DNA from: Desulfovibrio sp.
Lineage (GTDB): Bacteria > Desulfobacterota > Desulfovibrionia > Desulfovibrionales > Desulfovibrionaceae
Assembly (NCBI GenBank): GCA_024699605.1
Contig: JAILPJ010000108.1
Coordinates: forward strand, 1 to 48,509
DNA: 48,509 nucleotides
Reading direction: 5' to 3'
Shown: positions 40,407-48,509 of the stretch, piece by piece
Layout of the letters: every line of letters starts with the position of its first letter
How positions within the stretch are numbered: the stretch's first letter is position 1
The notes under the pieces: generated by a model
What the model was told of the DNA's origin: nothing
Seen by the model: only the letters and a program-made list of their open reading frames with translations
The model's database searches: none
Translations under genes and position numbers: made by a program

Positions 40407-42052
40407 CAGAGTCCCCTCTTCACCGAAAAGCAAATATCCGTGCAGGCCAGTTGCCTGGGCCGACCGGTCTCATCCATCAGGCCGTGAAAGAGCACATCAG
40501 GCACCTGGGAGATCTTGCGCACGACAAGCTCTTCGAGATTGTGCCAGCCAGCCTCATGGTCGACAATGGACAAAAGCAAATCCCCGATTTTCAGCCCTTC
40601 CAGCGCCGCTGGCTGGGAAGCCTCCGTGTTTCTGACCTGGACAATCTGCGCGTGCTCCTCACGCAGACGCTCCACGGAAAAAACCGCCGCACGAATCAGA
40701 TCCACCATGATTTCCTTGAAAATGCTGATATCGGGAAGCAAACGCGCCTGATAGGCCGCATCCTCTTGGCAGCGGGCACAGAGCGCGGCAAGGGTGGTCT
40801 GGCCCGTGCGCCCGCTTTCTTCCAAAATGGCCAGAAGGCAGCTGCGATAGCGGGCATTTTTTTCTTCCGCCTTGAGCCGCTGCTCGCGGCGCCAGCTCTC
40901 TTCATCAAAATCCAGCTCTTCCACGCTGGCCTGCTGACTGCGCTCTTCACGCTTGCGCTGTGGTGTGAAGACTTTGTTGAGATTAAAAATCTTTCGCGGA
41001 TCCCGGGTAAAGAGGGGGTACAAAAAAGCGACGGATTGTCCCAGAAGCGAAGCGTCATCGAGAATCTTCTCAAAGATGTCCTGAGAAAAGGAAAAGCGCT
41101 CCACACGCGTCATGCGCAAAAAATTCTCCATTTCGCGCGCGCAGATATCGCGGTAGGTATTGTAGCTCTCCATGATGCCCATATGGCAGTCGATGGTCCG
41201 GTCGAGGTAGCAGCTGATCTCCCTGAGTTTTTCCAGCTTTCCGGCATCTTCTTCACTGATATGCTCGAGGTCAATGTGTTCGCTTTCAATGACTTTGACG
41301 CGGTCATTGACCAGGTTTTTGTACTTTTCAAGCTTTGCGCGAGTATCCTTGATCGTTCCAAAGGTCTCATCGAGACGACGGCTGTACTCTTCCACGGAAA
41401 AATTCAGGATATTCTGACGAATCCGGGAAATGGCCTCATCGTTTTTGAGTTTCTCAATGCGCATCAGCTCAAAGATATTTTTGATATCATCCAGGGCCTT
41501 GTCGAAATTGCGCTTTTTCAGGTGCTCATTAAAAATGATCTCCTGAATGGTCAGGCGCATATTGTTTTCGACTTCCAGGGTGCCGAGCAGCAGCGAATAG
41601 CCGTTATCGGTCAGATAGTAGGAGGTGCGCCGGTTCTCCAGGGCATCGTAGACGATTTTATTGGCCACATAGCTGATATAGATTTCCTGATAGGCCCCTT
41701 TGTCGAAATCGTAGCCCTGAAAATGCATCTGCAGGCCGTCGTTGGAAAGTACCGTATTGACCAGGAAGTCGCCCAAATCGTGACAGTCCTCAATACTCAT
41801 GGGCTTATGCAGATATTCGCTGTTGAGATCGTCGATAAAGGCCGCCACCTCGTCCAGGGTACAGTTCTCCTCCCGCAAGGACTGCTCCATGATGAAGAGC
41901 AATGTTGCGAAGAGCAGCGTGATCTGCTCATCTTCGGTCTCAAAGCCGTGTTGTTTCCACTTCTGCTTCTGACCGCTGTTGGCGAGCAGCACGGCATACA
42001 TGCCAACGACTTTCATGCGCCGTGTAAATTCACGGAGGAACGGGTATTTCAT
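40406..42052 (-). CDS. jetA: Wadjet subunit JetA (MksF-like kleisin)
   Basis: A 548-residue kleisin-type subunit that closes the JetC ring. It starts KYPFLREFTRRMKVVGMYAV with helical domains, then a long helical middle (FSVEEYSRRLDETFGTIKD, DLEHISEEDAGKLEKLREI), a C-terminal winged-helix-like part (TTLAALCARCQEDAAYQARL) and the end TDICFSVKRGL. Overall it matches JetA of type III (PF18982-like, from memory). The start ATG 42052 lies 18 bases after the jetD stop with a modest ribosome site. No broken motifs were seen; the system looks complete. Confidence 0.88.
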   Translation of the reverse strand: MKYPFLREFTRRMKVVGMYAVLLANSGQKQKWKQHGFETEDEQITLLFATLLFIMEQSLREENCTLDEVAAFIDDLNSEYLHKPMSIEDCHDLGDFLVNTVLSNDGLQMHFQGYDFDKGAYQEIYISYVANKIVYDALENRRTSYYLTDNGYSLLLGTLEVENNMRLTIQEIIFNEHLKKRNFDKALDDIKNIFELMRIEKLKNDEAISRIRQNILNFSVEEYSRRLDETFGTIKDTRAKLEKYKNLVNDRVKVIESEHIDLEHISEEDAGKLEKLREISCYLDRTIDCHMGIMESYNTYRDICAREMENFLRMTRVERFSFSQDIFEKILDDASLLGQSVAFLYPLFTRDPRKIFNLNKVFTPQRKREERSQQASVEELDFDEESWRREQRLKAEEKNARYRSCLLAILEESGRTGQTTLAALCARCQEDAAYQARLLPDISIFKEIMVDLIRAAVFSVERLREEHAQIVQVRNTEASQPAALEGLKIGDLLLSIVDHEAGWHNLEELVVRKISQVPDVLFHGLMDETGRPRQLACTDICFSVKRGL

Positions 42053-42070
42053 AAATAAGGACCTAAGACG

Positions 42071-43087
42071 TCAAAGCCAGGCAGATGGTATGAGAATTTC
42101 CTGGGGAATATAGCGACCGCTTTGCAGTATCGACTCCATGGCACAGACAAGATCAGCGACAAAAAAGCTGAAAAAAAGGCCACTGTGCTTTTTGTTCTGG
42201 CCCTCACGCGCTTGCGGCAGATCCAGATCTCGGCCCATGGCCAGCATTTTGGCATAGGCCGGAATAAAGGGCTCAATGGCACTTTGGCTGAAATTTTTGG
42301 CAAAGGCCTCAAAGATGATAATGCCCTCGTAATCAATATCACCCACATAGAAAAAGCGGTTCCGAGCATCCCGCAAATAGGCTTCAGCGCTCACGGAAAA
42401 CTGCTGAAAGCTCGGAATTTTACTTTTTCCTGCCCCATAGATCAATGTCCCGAAACGGTGGCCCAAAAGGGTCTCTGTGCCCTGCGAGAGGAGCCTGCGC
42501 AAACTGTAGAAGGTGTCGAGGTTTTCAATGATCAGGATATCCTGTGGGATTGTCCGTTCAAGGGGAAAGGCCGGCAAAGGTTCTGCCGTCTCGTAGAAAT
42601 TGAGATCTGAGGCCAAAAGGCCGCAGTGGGCAAGCAAGGTTTTGCCACCCTTGTCATCCAAAAACTTTTCATCCCGCCAGATCTGAAAACTGCGCTCATT
42701 GCAGGAGACAGCCTCATTAAGCTGCTGGGCTTTCTTGGTCAAAAAAGCGCTGAGGGCCAAGACCGCAGCACGCTCACGCCGGTAGATGGCCAGGTGCTTG
42801 CGGTAATAGTCCAGGCGAATGCTGGGATGCAGATCGTAGTCCAACTCCGCAAGATAGGCACTGTCATCGCGTTTCTGACTTTCCCAGAAATACCAGGTGG
42901 AAAGAGGCGGTTTTTTGCCATTGGGCGGCGAGGACTTGATCGCCCTGATCTTCCCCTGGCCTAAGAGCGCCTCAATATGCGCATACTGCCTGGCATAGGG
43001 AGCCTTGAGCAGATCGGCCTCAGCCAGCAGGCCGTCCAGAGAGATGCGTTTCAAAGCCATAGGTACTGGGTCGTAACGACTGGTCAT
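42071..43087 (-). CDS. jetD: Wadjet nuclease JetD (topoisomerase-VI/TOPRIM-like)
   Basis: A 338-residue DNA endonuclease subunit. The N-terminal half is helical; the C-terminal half holds the TOPRIM-like catalytic core, with ILIIENLDTFYSLRRLL near 186 (acidic Glu) and FFYVGDIDYEGIIIFEAF near 247 (the DxDxEG motif). In known Wadjet systems JetD dimers cut plasmid DNA trapped by JetABC. It is the first gene of the operon here. Two starts are possible: ATG 43087 (reported) and ATG 43060 (MALKRISLDG); neither has a strong Shine-Dalgarno. The upstream 150 bases contain the promoter and an inverted repeat. Confidence 0.9.
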   Translation of the reverse strand: MTSRYDPVPMALKRISLDGLLAEADLLKAPYARQYAHIEALLGQGKIRAIKSSPPNGKKPPLSTWYFWESQKRDDSAYLAELDYDLHPSIRLDYYRKHLAIYRRERAAVLALSAFLTKKAQQLNEAVSCNERSFQIWRDEKFLDDKGGKTLLAHCGLLASDLNFYETAEPLPAFPLERTIPQDILIIENLDTFYSLRRLLSQGTETLLGHRFGTLIYGAGKSKIPSFQQFSVSAEAYLRDARNRFFYVGDIDYEGIIIFEAFAKNFSQSAIEPFIPAYAKMLAMGRDLDLPQAREGQNKKHSGLFFSFFVADLVCAMESILQSGRYIPQEILIPSAWL

Positions 43088-43106
43088 GCGTTAGGGATAG
43101 CCAAAA

Positions 43107-43241
43107 CTAGTAGTTCATTCTCTAAATTCTAAGGCTAAAACTGTTCAGGATTTTTCAGAGCTGAAAAATTCATAATCCCCAATAATCGCGGGAAAACCAA
43201 AAATTTCCATTTGCATTTGAATTAACAGAACGAACTACTAG
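43107..43241. repeat. Inverted repeat pair flanking an AT-rich spacer upstream of jetD
   Basis: CTAGTAGTTCATTC at 43107-43120 faces GAACGAACTACTAG at 43228-43241 (13 of 14 pair, with further matches inward). Between them are 107 bases of AT-rich DNA with a short hairpin ATTTTTC/GAAAAAT (43150-43169). The right arm contains the stop codon of the ABC exporter. It could be a miniature mobile element footprint or paired regulator sites for jetD. Confidence 0.6.
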
Positions 43242-44977
43242 GTCGCGGCCTGAACAATGGGACCAAGGCTCCAGCTTAGGCCGGTCATCTTCAGCTCCGT
43301 TTGGTGCAAGGCAAAGAGCGTTGAGCGATGACCGACACTGACAATACCGGTCTTGGGCAAACGCGTGTGCAACAGGGTATACATGGCCCGTTCCCGCTTT
43401 TCATCCAGGGCCGAGGTGGCCTCATCGAGAAAGACCCATTGCGGTTTGACGAGCAAGACACGGGCAAAGGCCATGCGCTGCTGCTCACCCAGAGAGAGAA
43501 TGCGGCTCCAGTCGTCTTCGTCGTCAAGACGGCTGGCAAGCTCAGAGAGCTCAACCGCCTGCAAGACCTCGCCGATGCGGGCATCATCCAGTTCCTGCAA
43601 TGGGTAGCAAATGGCCCGTCGCAAGCTCCCCAGCGGCAGATAGGGTCTCTGGGGCAGGAAGAGGATCTGCGCCCCTTCTGCCGCCTCCACCCGCCCCTGG
43701 CCAAAGGGCCAGATGCCGGCAATGGAGCGTAAAAAGGTGCTCTTGCCGCAGCCCGAAGGACCTGTCAGCAAGAGACGGTCACCGCTGGCCAAACGCAACG
43801 AGCATCGCTCCATCAGGGCACGGCCGTCGGGCAAAGCCACGGTCAGATCCTCTACGCGAAAGGTCGGCGTCTGCCCACAGGCGCGTTGCACGCCGTTTTC
43901 CAGCTCATGGGCCTGATCAATGTGCTGGGTGAAGAGTCCAAGACGTTGCACCACAGCCGCCAGAGAAGCAATGGTGCTGTAGGAGGAGACAAAGAAAGAA
44001 AGCGCGTCTTTGACGCTGGCAAAGGCATGGGTCAGCTGCATAAACTGACCAATCTGAAACGTGCCGGCAAACAAACGCGGCGCGCTCATCAGGATGGGCA
44101 TCAGAGCGGCGCTCTGATCGTAGCTATTGGTATAAAAACTCAAAAGCTTGTGCCGGTGGATCAGCTTCAGATAGTTGGTCACGCAGTGGCCGAAATATTC
44201 CCCAAAGCTCACCAGCTCCATCTTCTCCCCACCGTAGAAGGCGATGCTTTCGCTGTTTTCACGCACACGCATCATGCTGAAACGGAAATTGGCCTCGTAT
44301 TTTTGCTGATCGTATTTCAGCGGAATGAGCTTCTGACCCACCAGATGGGCCAGATAGGTGCCCACAATGCAGTAGATGAGACAGGCCCAAAACATGTAGC
44401 CGTGGATATTGATGGTCGTGCTGCCTATGGTGATGGGTAAAAGGCCCGAAAGATCCCAGAGAATGAGCGAAAAGGCCACCAGACTCGTCAGCTTGCGCAA
44501 AAAGCCAATGAGCAGCTCAAGGGTCAGGCGGGCAAAGCTGCCCACGTCTTCGGAAATACGCTGATCGGGGTTGTCGGTGTCACTGCCCAAGACCTGCAGG
44601 CGATAGTAGGACTGCCGGTTCATCCATTTTTCAAGATAGACCTTGGTCAGCCAGATGCGCCAGCGCAGGCGCAAGAGTTCCTGAAGATAGAGGGAATTGG
44701 CGGCGATGAAGATGAAGAGGAAGGCGATCACAGCAAATTCGGCAATAAAGGGCCAGAACATGCTGTAGTCGGCAATTTCGAACATGCCGAAGAATTCTTT
44801 CTGCCAGGTGTTGAAACGCACCAGCAGATAGACCAGGGCAAAATTCAACACCACCACAAGGCCCAAAAGACCCCGCGCTTCCCATTTTTTTTCAGAACAC
44901 CAGTAGCCGCGAAAAATCGACCAAAACATTTTCCAGGTGGAAGTCTTTTGCTTCTGCATAGCATCTGCCAAGGCCAA
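43238..44977 (-). CDS. SbmA/BacA-YddA-like ABC transporter (fused membrane and ATP-binding domains)
   Basis: A 579-residue half-transporter: an ABC_membrane_2-type membrane domain (helices from about 35 to 330; landmark RWRIWLTKVYLEKWMNRQSYY and DNPDQRISEDV) fused to an ATPase with Walker A GPSGCGKST near 405, signature LSLGEQQRMAFAR near 495 and Walker B WVFLDEATSALDE near 517. Relatives (YddA, SbmA, human ABCD) transport peptides, vitamin B12-like compounds or fatty acyl groups. It would act as a homodimer. The start is a TTG at 44977 with GATGAGG before it; ATG 44959 is the alternative. It ends within an inverted repeat before the Wadjet operon. Confidence 0.9.
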   Translation of the reverse strand: MALADAMQKQKTSTWKMFWSIFRGYWCSEKKWEARGLLGLVVVLNFALVYLLVRFNTWQKEFFGMFEIADYSMFWPFIAEFAVIAFLFIFIAANSLYLQELLRLRWRIWLTKVYLEKWMNRQSYYRLQVLGSDTDNPDQRISEDVGSFARLTLELLIGFLRKLTSLVAFSLILWDLSGLLPITIGSTTINIHGYMFWACLIYCIVGTYLAHLVGQKLIPLKYDQQKYEANFRFSMMRVRENSESIAFYGGEKMELVSFGEYFGHCVTNYLKLIHRHKLLSFYTNSYDQSAALMPILMSAPRLFAGTFQIGQFMQLTHAFASVKDALSFFVSSYSTIASLAAVVQRLGLFTQHIDQAHELENGVQRACGQTPTFRVEDLTVALPDGRALMERCSLRLASGDRLLLTGPSGCGKSTFLRSIAGIWPFGQGRVEAAEGAQILFLPQRPYLPLGSLRRAICYPLQELDDARIGEVLQAVELSELASRLDDEDDWSRILSLGEQQRMAFARVLLVKPQWVFLDEATSALDEKRERAMYTLLHTRLPKTGIVSVGHRSTLFALHQTELKMTGLSWSLGPIVQAAT

Positions 44978-45022
44978 AAAGCCTCATCTCCTCTGTCTTT
45001 GTGAAAAAACCGTAAGCGCAAC

Positions 45023-45373
45023 CTAGCGTGGGCCAAAGCCCATGGACTGACAATAGGATGCGGGATCATAGATGCAACGCTCACGCAACATCTGGCCATG
45101 AGCGGAAAAAAGCGCTCGCCACTTGGGATCGGGAGCCAAAAGGGATTCAATCTGCCGCTTTTCCGCTGGCGCAAGCTCGGCCCCGCAAAAGCTCGCGGCA
45201 AAGTCGCGCTCAGCCAAGCCTTCCACCAGACGGGCCGCATTGAGGCTGAGCCCGAAGCGTTTTGCGTTTTCGCAGCTGCCGCGCTCATCCGCCGGATATT
45301 GCTCACAGTTCAGCGGCTCTGCCCAAAGAGCAGAGGGCATGGCCAGCAAAAACAACAGGAAAAGGAGGGGCAT
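45023..45373 (-). CDS. Small secreted protein of unknown function
   Basis: A 116-residue exported protein with a Sec signal (LLFLLFLLAMPSALWA, cleavage before EPLNC). The mature part has six Cys, including NCEQYPADERGSCENAKRF and a C-terminal pair near CIYDPASYC, so disulfides are likely; in overall look it resembles small lysozyme-inhibitor-like or YARHG-like periplasmic proteins, but I cannot assign it. The start ATG 45373 has AAGGGAGG at 4-base spacing. It begins 10 bases after the stop of the beta-repeat protein and so is in the same operon. Confidence 0.72.
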   Translation of the reverse strand: MPLLFLLFLLAMPSALWAEPLNCEQYPADERGSCENAKRFGLSLNAARLVEGLAERDFAASFCGAELAPAEKRQIESLLAPDPKWRALFSAHGQMLRERCIYDPASYCQSMGFGPR

Positions 45374-45383
45374 GGCGCCTCCC

Positions 45384-46325
45384 TTACATGCCCTGACGCA
45401 CATAGGGAATGGGATCCACATTGGGATCAGTGGTAGTGAAAATCAAAAGGCGGTTGCCGTTGAGCTGAAACAGCAAAACATCGGTCTTCCCGGCTTCCGG
45501 TCCGCTTTCATGGTGCATCACAAGCTGGCTGCCCTGAATCTGAAAGGTGCCGCGACTTTGCTCGGCATTGTTCCACAGCGCAACAAAACGATTGCCCGAA
45601 AAAATAAAGCCAAAGCTCACAGGCCCGTTCTTGGCCCAGACCCAACGCCCATCAAGAGGCGTTTGTCCCATTGGACTGGCATTGCCGCTCACTTGCCGTT
45701 GATAGGTCAGGCTCATGCCATTGGGCCAGAACATGGTGAAACTCTGCCCCTGCAACATGAGGCGGTTTTCGCCGCTTTGTCCGGCATACTGGCCGGCTGT
45801 GACCTGATAGCGAAAGCGGCCGTCGGCAAAAAGAGCAAATTGGCCTTCTTCCACCACCTGACCATTGATCAGCTGGGCATAGCGATTGCCCTGAAAGCGA
45901 AACGAACGCAATCCCTGAGCCGTTTGCACAGACCACAGGCCATCCAAGCCCGAAGCCTGAGGGGCTTGGGGCGGAAAAGCCTGTGGGGGCGTGGGCTGCG
46001 AAGAAGCCCGCGTAAGTTGCACGGAGCCATCCAGCGTCAGGACCTGACCGTTATAGGCCACCGTGTAGCGGACATTGCGGCCATTGGCAAAATTCATGAT
46101 CAGCTGATTGCCCACAAGGGTCCAGATACCGGAGATGCTCTGACCATTGAGCTGCATAGCACAGCGCTCGCCCTGCAGCACAAGCACCATCTGATTCTGC
46201 CCATCACGGCCGCTCCAGGTGCCCTGAATGGAGATGGCATTCAGTTCCTGAGCCTTGAGGCTCTGGGCAAAAAGACAGAAGCTAGTGATCAGCACAAGAA
46301 AGAAGAGCGTCTTTTTCCAGATCAT
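45384..46325 (-). CDS. Secreted protein with three beta-rich repeats
   Basis: A 313-residue exported protein with the signal TLFFLVLITSFCLFAQSLKA. The mature part has three similar units of 75-90 residues, starting GTWSGRDGQNQ, GLWSVQTAQGL and GRWVWAKNGPV. Each continues with a hydrophobic strand, a GxR(C/Y/F) turn (GERCAMQLNG, GNRYAQLING, GNRFVALWNN) and alternating Gly-rich strands, much like lipocalin-type or META-like beta-barrel repeats. A Pro/Gln linker separates units one and two. GAGGAA lies before ATG 46325; the longer open frame to 46901 is a shadow of the neighbouring gene. It probably binds a ligand or polymer at the cell surface; no family is assigned. Confidence 0.75.
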   Translation of the reverse strand: MIWKKTLFFLVLITSFCLFAQSLKAQELNAISIQGTWSGRDGQNQMVLVLQGERCAMQLNGQSISGIWTLVGNQLIMNFANGRNVRYTVAYNGQVLTLDGSVQLTRASSQPTPPQAFPPQAPQASGLDGLWSVQTAQGLRSFRFQGNRYAQLINGQVVEEGQFALFADGRFRYQVTAGQYAGQSGENRLMLQGQSFTMFWPNGMSLTYQRQVSGNASPMGQTPLDGRWVWAKNGPVSFGFIFSGNRFVALWNNAEQSRGTFQIQGSQLVMHHESGPEAGKTDVLLFQLNGNRLLIFTTTDPNVDPIPYVRQGM

Positions 46326-46374
46326 GACAACATTCCTCGTCTCTTTCGTCATTACAAGAGAAGACAGGCAAAGC

Positions 46375-48147
46375 TCATCGTAGCGCATAGCGTTCAATAT
46401 GGCAGGTGTGCTTCTTGCTTTCCCGGTCATAATTGATCCCAACGAGCAAAAGTGGCTTTTCGTGCTCTGCCAGCGAAGCCGGATACTGGCGTTGGGAGAT
46501 TTGGGCGATGGCCGCTTTGGCCGTCTTATCCCATTTGAGCTCAATGAGCAGAATGGGGAAGGGGCAGTGGGGCCTTGGCAAGAAGACAAGATCCGCAAAA
46601 CCCTTGCCAGCGGGAAATTCCCGGACAATGGTGTAGTGTTCTCTGGCAGCAAAAAAGGCCAGGGAAATCGTATACGCCAAGGCGTTCTCGTCGTTGTACT
46701 GCAGCTGACTGGTTTCCAGATGCGCCGCTTCAACACCTTTGGCCACAGCAGCCGCATCAAAATTGAGCACAGCCTCAAGCAATTGCTTTGAGCTTTCGAT
46801 GGCCTTGACCACGATGGGCCAGCCGCTCTGCTGGATGGCATTGACAAATTCAGCGGCGATTTCCTTGTTGGGGATGCGCACAGAAGCCGTTTGGGCATCA
46901 TAGGAAAGGTAGCCCAGATGCACGAGCAGCGTTAAAATATCATCCTGGCAGCCAAAGGTTTTCATATCATTGGCAAAAGTCCCGGTCTGAACCGGAATGG
47001 ACGCATTGGCCAACAGTTTGATGACGGCATCCTTCAGGCCAAATTTTGCCATGGTAATATAGACTTTCAGCGCTTCGTAGCTTTCCGTAGTATTCCAATA
47101 GGTTCGGAAGACACCCGAGCTTATAGAGCTCGTCACCGAACGTGGATTATAGATGGACGAAAAATCCTCAATTTGGTATCCATCATACCATCTTTTACAT
47201 TCCAGAAAATCACGCTTATATTGAAGACAGAGATTTTTAACTTCAGATTCTGTAAAACCGACAAATTCTGTCAAGGGAGCAGCAGCCAGCATTGAATACT
47301 CATTAAACATATTCGAAGCTGAATGCGTCCCATATTTCTTAATTGGTAATATCCCAGTCATATAAACAAGAGCAATATAATCTTGATCTTTAAACCAAAG
47401 GCGTAGAAAATCTAAATATTTTTCTTGCCAAGCTTCGTGCTCGCGAAATTCTCGAAAAAGACAATCCCATTCATCTATCACAATCACAAATTTTTTACCA
47501 CTCACTTGGGCAATAGAACGCATCAAAAGCGTCAGGTCAGCTCTGGCCGAGATCTCAGCATACAGTCTGGACAAATCAGCAATAATATCTTTCCTCATAT
47601 TTTCAAGCATTACATCAATTTTTTTAGCCTTACTCAGGTACGTTTGCAGCGTAATTTTAATAACAATATATTGATTGGCATGGACTAAAAAAGTTGGATG
47701 CTCGGCAATTTTGAGTCCTTTAAAAGTCGTCTTGGCTCTGCAGGTTACATCATAATAAGCCGCAAGCATATTAGCAGAAATAGTTTTACCAAAGCGTCGA
47801 GGCCGACTAAGACATAGATATTTATTATATGTTTCTAGCAACCTATTGGTATGAATAAGTAATTCTGATTTATCAACATAAATTTCAGAGTCTCTGGCTT
47901 CAACAAACGCCGCATCACCTTGATGTACACAAAAATAATGAGGTGTAAAGCTTCTTGAATATTTTTTTAAATAGTAGTCATAATTATTTTTGTGCTCATA
48001 GAAGCATTTTAAAGTCGAAAAAGGATGATACAGGAGATTGTTAGCCGTAAAAAAGGGTGTATCAGGCAGTTCAAAGGCTCCAGCCTGCTCGAAAGCTGAA
48101 GCGATGTCAGACAATTCCTGGCGCGTAAAGCCCATTAGAGGCGTCAA
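46375..48147 (-). CDS. AAA-ATPase-like/PD-(D/E)XK nuclease superfamily protein, chimeric N-terminus
   Basis: A 590-residue member of the same family as the broken genes at 4012 and 13282, here in one frame. From about residue 80 it has the normal order: EARDSEIYVDKSELL, the P-loop-like LSRPRRFGKTISANM, Walker-B-like IVIDEWDCLFREF, the mid-domain FVGFTESEVKNLC, and the C-terminal nuclease FPAGKGFADLVFLPR with LLIELKWD. The first 40 or so residues (TPLMGFTRQELSDIASAF, open upstream as LDKLNDISTQPA) resemble the middle of another family member, so a truncated copy seems fused in frame to this one. The start is uncertain (TTG 48147 or ATG 48135). The 47100-48100 part is AT-rich, suggesting transfer. 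Confidence 0.8.
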   Translation of the reverse strand: MTPLMGFTRQELSDIASAFEQAGAFELPDTPFFTANNLLYHPFSTLKCFYEHKNNYDYYLKKYSRSFTPHYFCVHQGDAAFVEARDSEIYVDKSELLIHTNRLLETYNKYLCLSRPRRFGKTISANMLAAYYDVTCRAKTTFKGLKIAEHPTFLVHANQYIVIKITLQTYLSKAKKIDVMLENMRKDIIADLSRLYAEISARADLTLLMRSIAQVSGKKFVIVIDEWDCLFREFREHEAWQEKYLDFLRLWFKDQDYIALVYMTGILPIKKYGTHSASNMFNEYSMLAAAPLTEFVGFTESEVKNLCLQYKRDFLECKRWYDGYQIEDFSSIYNPRSVTSSISSGVFRTYWNTTESYEALKVYITMAKFGLKDAVIKLLANASIPVQTGTFANDMKTFGCQDDILTLLVHLGYLSYDAQTASVRIPNKEIAAEFVNAIQQSGWPIVVKAIESSKQLLEAVLNFDAAAVAKGVEAAHLETSQLQYNDENALAYTISLAFFAAREHYTIVREFPAGKGFADLVFLPRPHCPFPILLIELKWDKTAKAAIAQISQRQYPASLAEHEKPLLLVGINYDRESKKHTCHIERYALR

Positions 48148-48509
48148 GGCAGGCTGCGTTGAAATATCGTTAAGCTTATCAAGAGTTGCAAACTCGACTT
48201 TCGACTAAGGCGAAATATGAAAAGTACCGCATGAGAAGCGGGTTTTCAGGTGCCGAATCTTCCGCTGCATAATTTCTTATAAATTAATGCGTTACGTTAA
48301 TATTTTTTATCGTGTTTGCTTGTCTAAAAATAGTAAGTTATATTTGATATTATTTGTCTGCTCTCTCAAAAATTCTTTGCTAATTTCGAATTTTATTGAT
48401 TTACACGAGTGACTTACATGTATAAAAAAGATTTTTGTAAAACGCATAGGGGATCCTGACAGACTGCATGGGGAGCACCCTATGTTGCTGGTTCCTAGTA
48501 TCCAAACAG
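48148..48509. other. AT-rich right flank, no gene seen
   Basis: About 360 bases. The first 50 or so continue the eroded middle of an AAA-ATPase-like gene on the minus strand, back to an in-frame stop near 48207. The remainder (48260-48440) is AT-rich without coding signal and may hold a promoter. Confidence 0.45.

Noticed and set aside
40367-42058. Long plus-strand frame of 563 codons opposite jetA
   Set aside because: It is the antisense shadow of a well-supported gene. The translation has no known motif or ribosome site, and its length is explained by codon bias. The same applies to long frames at 2606-3574, 37141-38124, 38275-39354, 29039-29911 and 45123-46436.
46326-46901. N-terminal extension of the beta-repeat protein
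   Set aside because: The frame is open but runs antiphase over the coding end of the AAA-ATPase-like gene and lacks a signal. The signal peptide and ribosome site place the start at 46325.
1-48509. CRISPR arrays, tRNA and rRNA genes
   Set aside because: No regularly spaced short repeats were seen, and no tRNA-like cloverleaf or rRNA motif was recognised on reading both strands; a dedicated scan was not possible.

Overview
The window (about 48.5 kb, mid-to-high GC, with AT-rich patches) looks like a chromosome segment of a sulfate/sulfite-metabolising Desulfobacterota, most likely Desulfovibrionaceae. This is an inference from the DUF362 plus NapH-type polyferredoxin pair, the TauE/SafE-DUF1634-two-component cluster, and the mix of accessory genes. 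No rRNA, tRNA or CRISPR array was recognised.

Layout. 1-1637 (minus): a polyferredoxin that runs off the left edge and a Tat-exported DUF362 protein. 1943-3862: a Pif1/RecD-like helicase. 4012-5328: a decayed 3' fragment of an AAA-ATPase-like/PD-(D/E)XK gene, then dead-looking DNA. 5329-12584 (plus): a LuxR-type response regulator, a TauE/SafE permease, a DUF1634 membrane protein and a five-gene signalling set (sensor kinase, receiver, kinase remnant without a visible ATPase domain, receiver, receiver-kinase fusion). 12736-14951: a deletion derivative of an IscB/HEARO (omega RNA) element beside a frameshifted AAA-ATPase-like gene whose 3' half is duplicated at 4012-4788. 15197-18274 (plus): a secreted protein, a PilV-like pilin, a lytic transglycosylase and a prepilin peptidase, i.e. 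a thin-pilus (R64 PilS/T/U/V type) module. 18397-18858: stacked hairpins and a flagellin remnant. 18919-22459: two secreted proteins, trpS and a metallophosphoesterase. 22542-27717 (minus): an incomplete MPF-I (Dot/Icm-like) conjugation module with a DotO/IcmB/TraU ATPase, DotI/IcmL/TraM and an unknown partner. 27728-28733: a 46-bp palindrome, a nested-hairpin leader with a terminator, and a Cys-rich small protein. 28751-35068: mostly uncharacterised genes, including a membrane-anchored PilZ protein and an acyltransferase. 35065-43087 (minus): a complete Wadjet anti-plasmid system in the order jetD-jetA-jetB-jetC. 43238-48147: an SbmA/YddA-like ABC exporter, two secreted proteins and a chimeric AAA-ATPase-like nuclease.

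How it fits together. The plus-strand signalling set probably senses an extracytoplasmic ligand and relays phosphate through several receivers, perhaps controlling the TauE-DUF1634 permease. The MPF-I genes and the thin-pilus genes belong together functionally (IncI-type mating) but are separated by housekeeping genes, so they look like remains of an integrated conjugative element. Wadjet, which cleaves incoming circular DNA, lies only 8 kb from these genes.

Best new leads. (1) A 46-base structured leader present twice, before a response regulator and before trpS, in which the only good Shine-Dalgarno sequence lies upstream of a hairpin. The hairpin would bring it to normal distance from the ATG, and its outer stem shows a compensatory base-pair change. 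(2) The omega RNA that kept its structure while the iscB body was deleted. (3) The nested-stem leader at 27975-28072. (4) The kinase-derived putative phosphotransfer protein at 10200.
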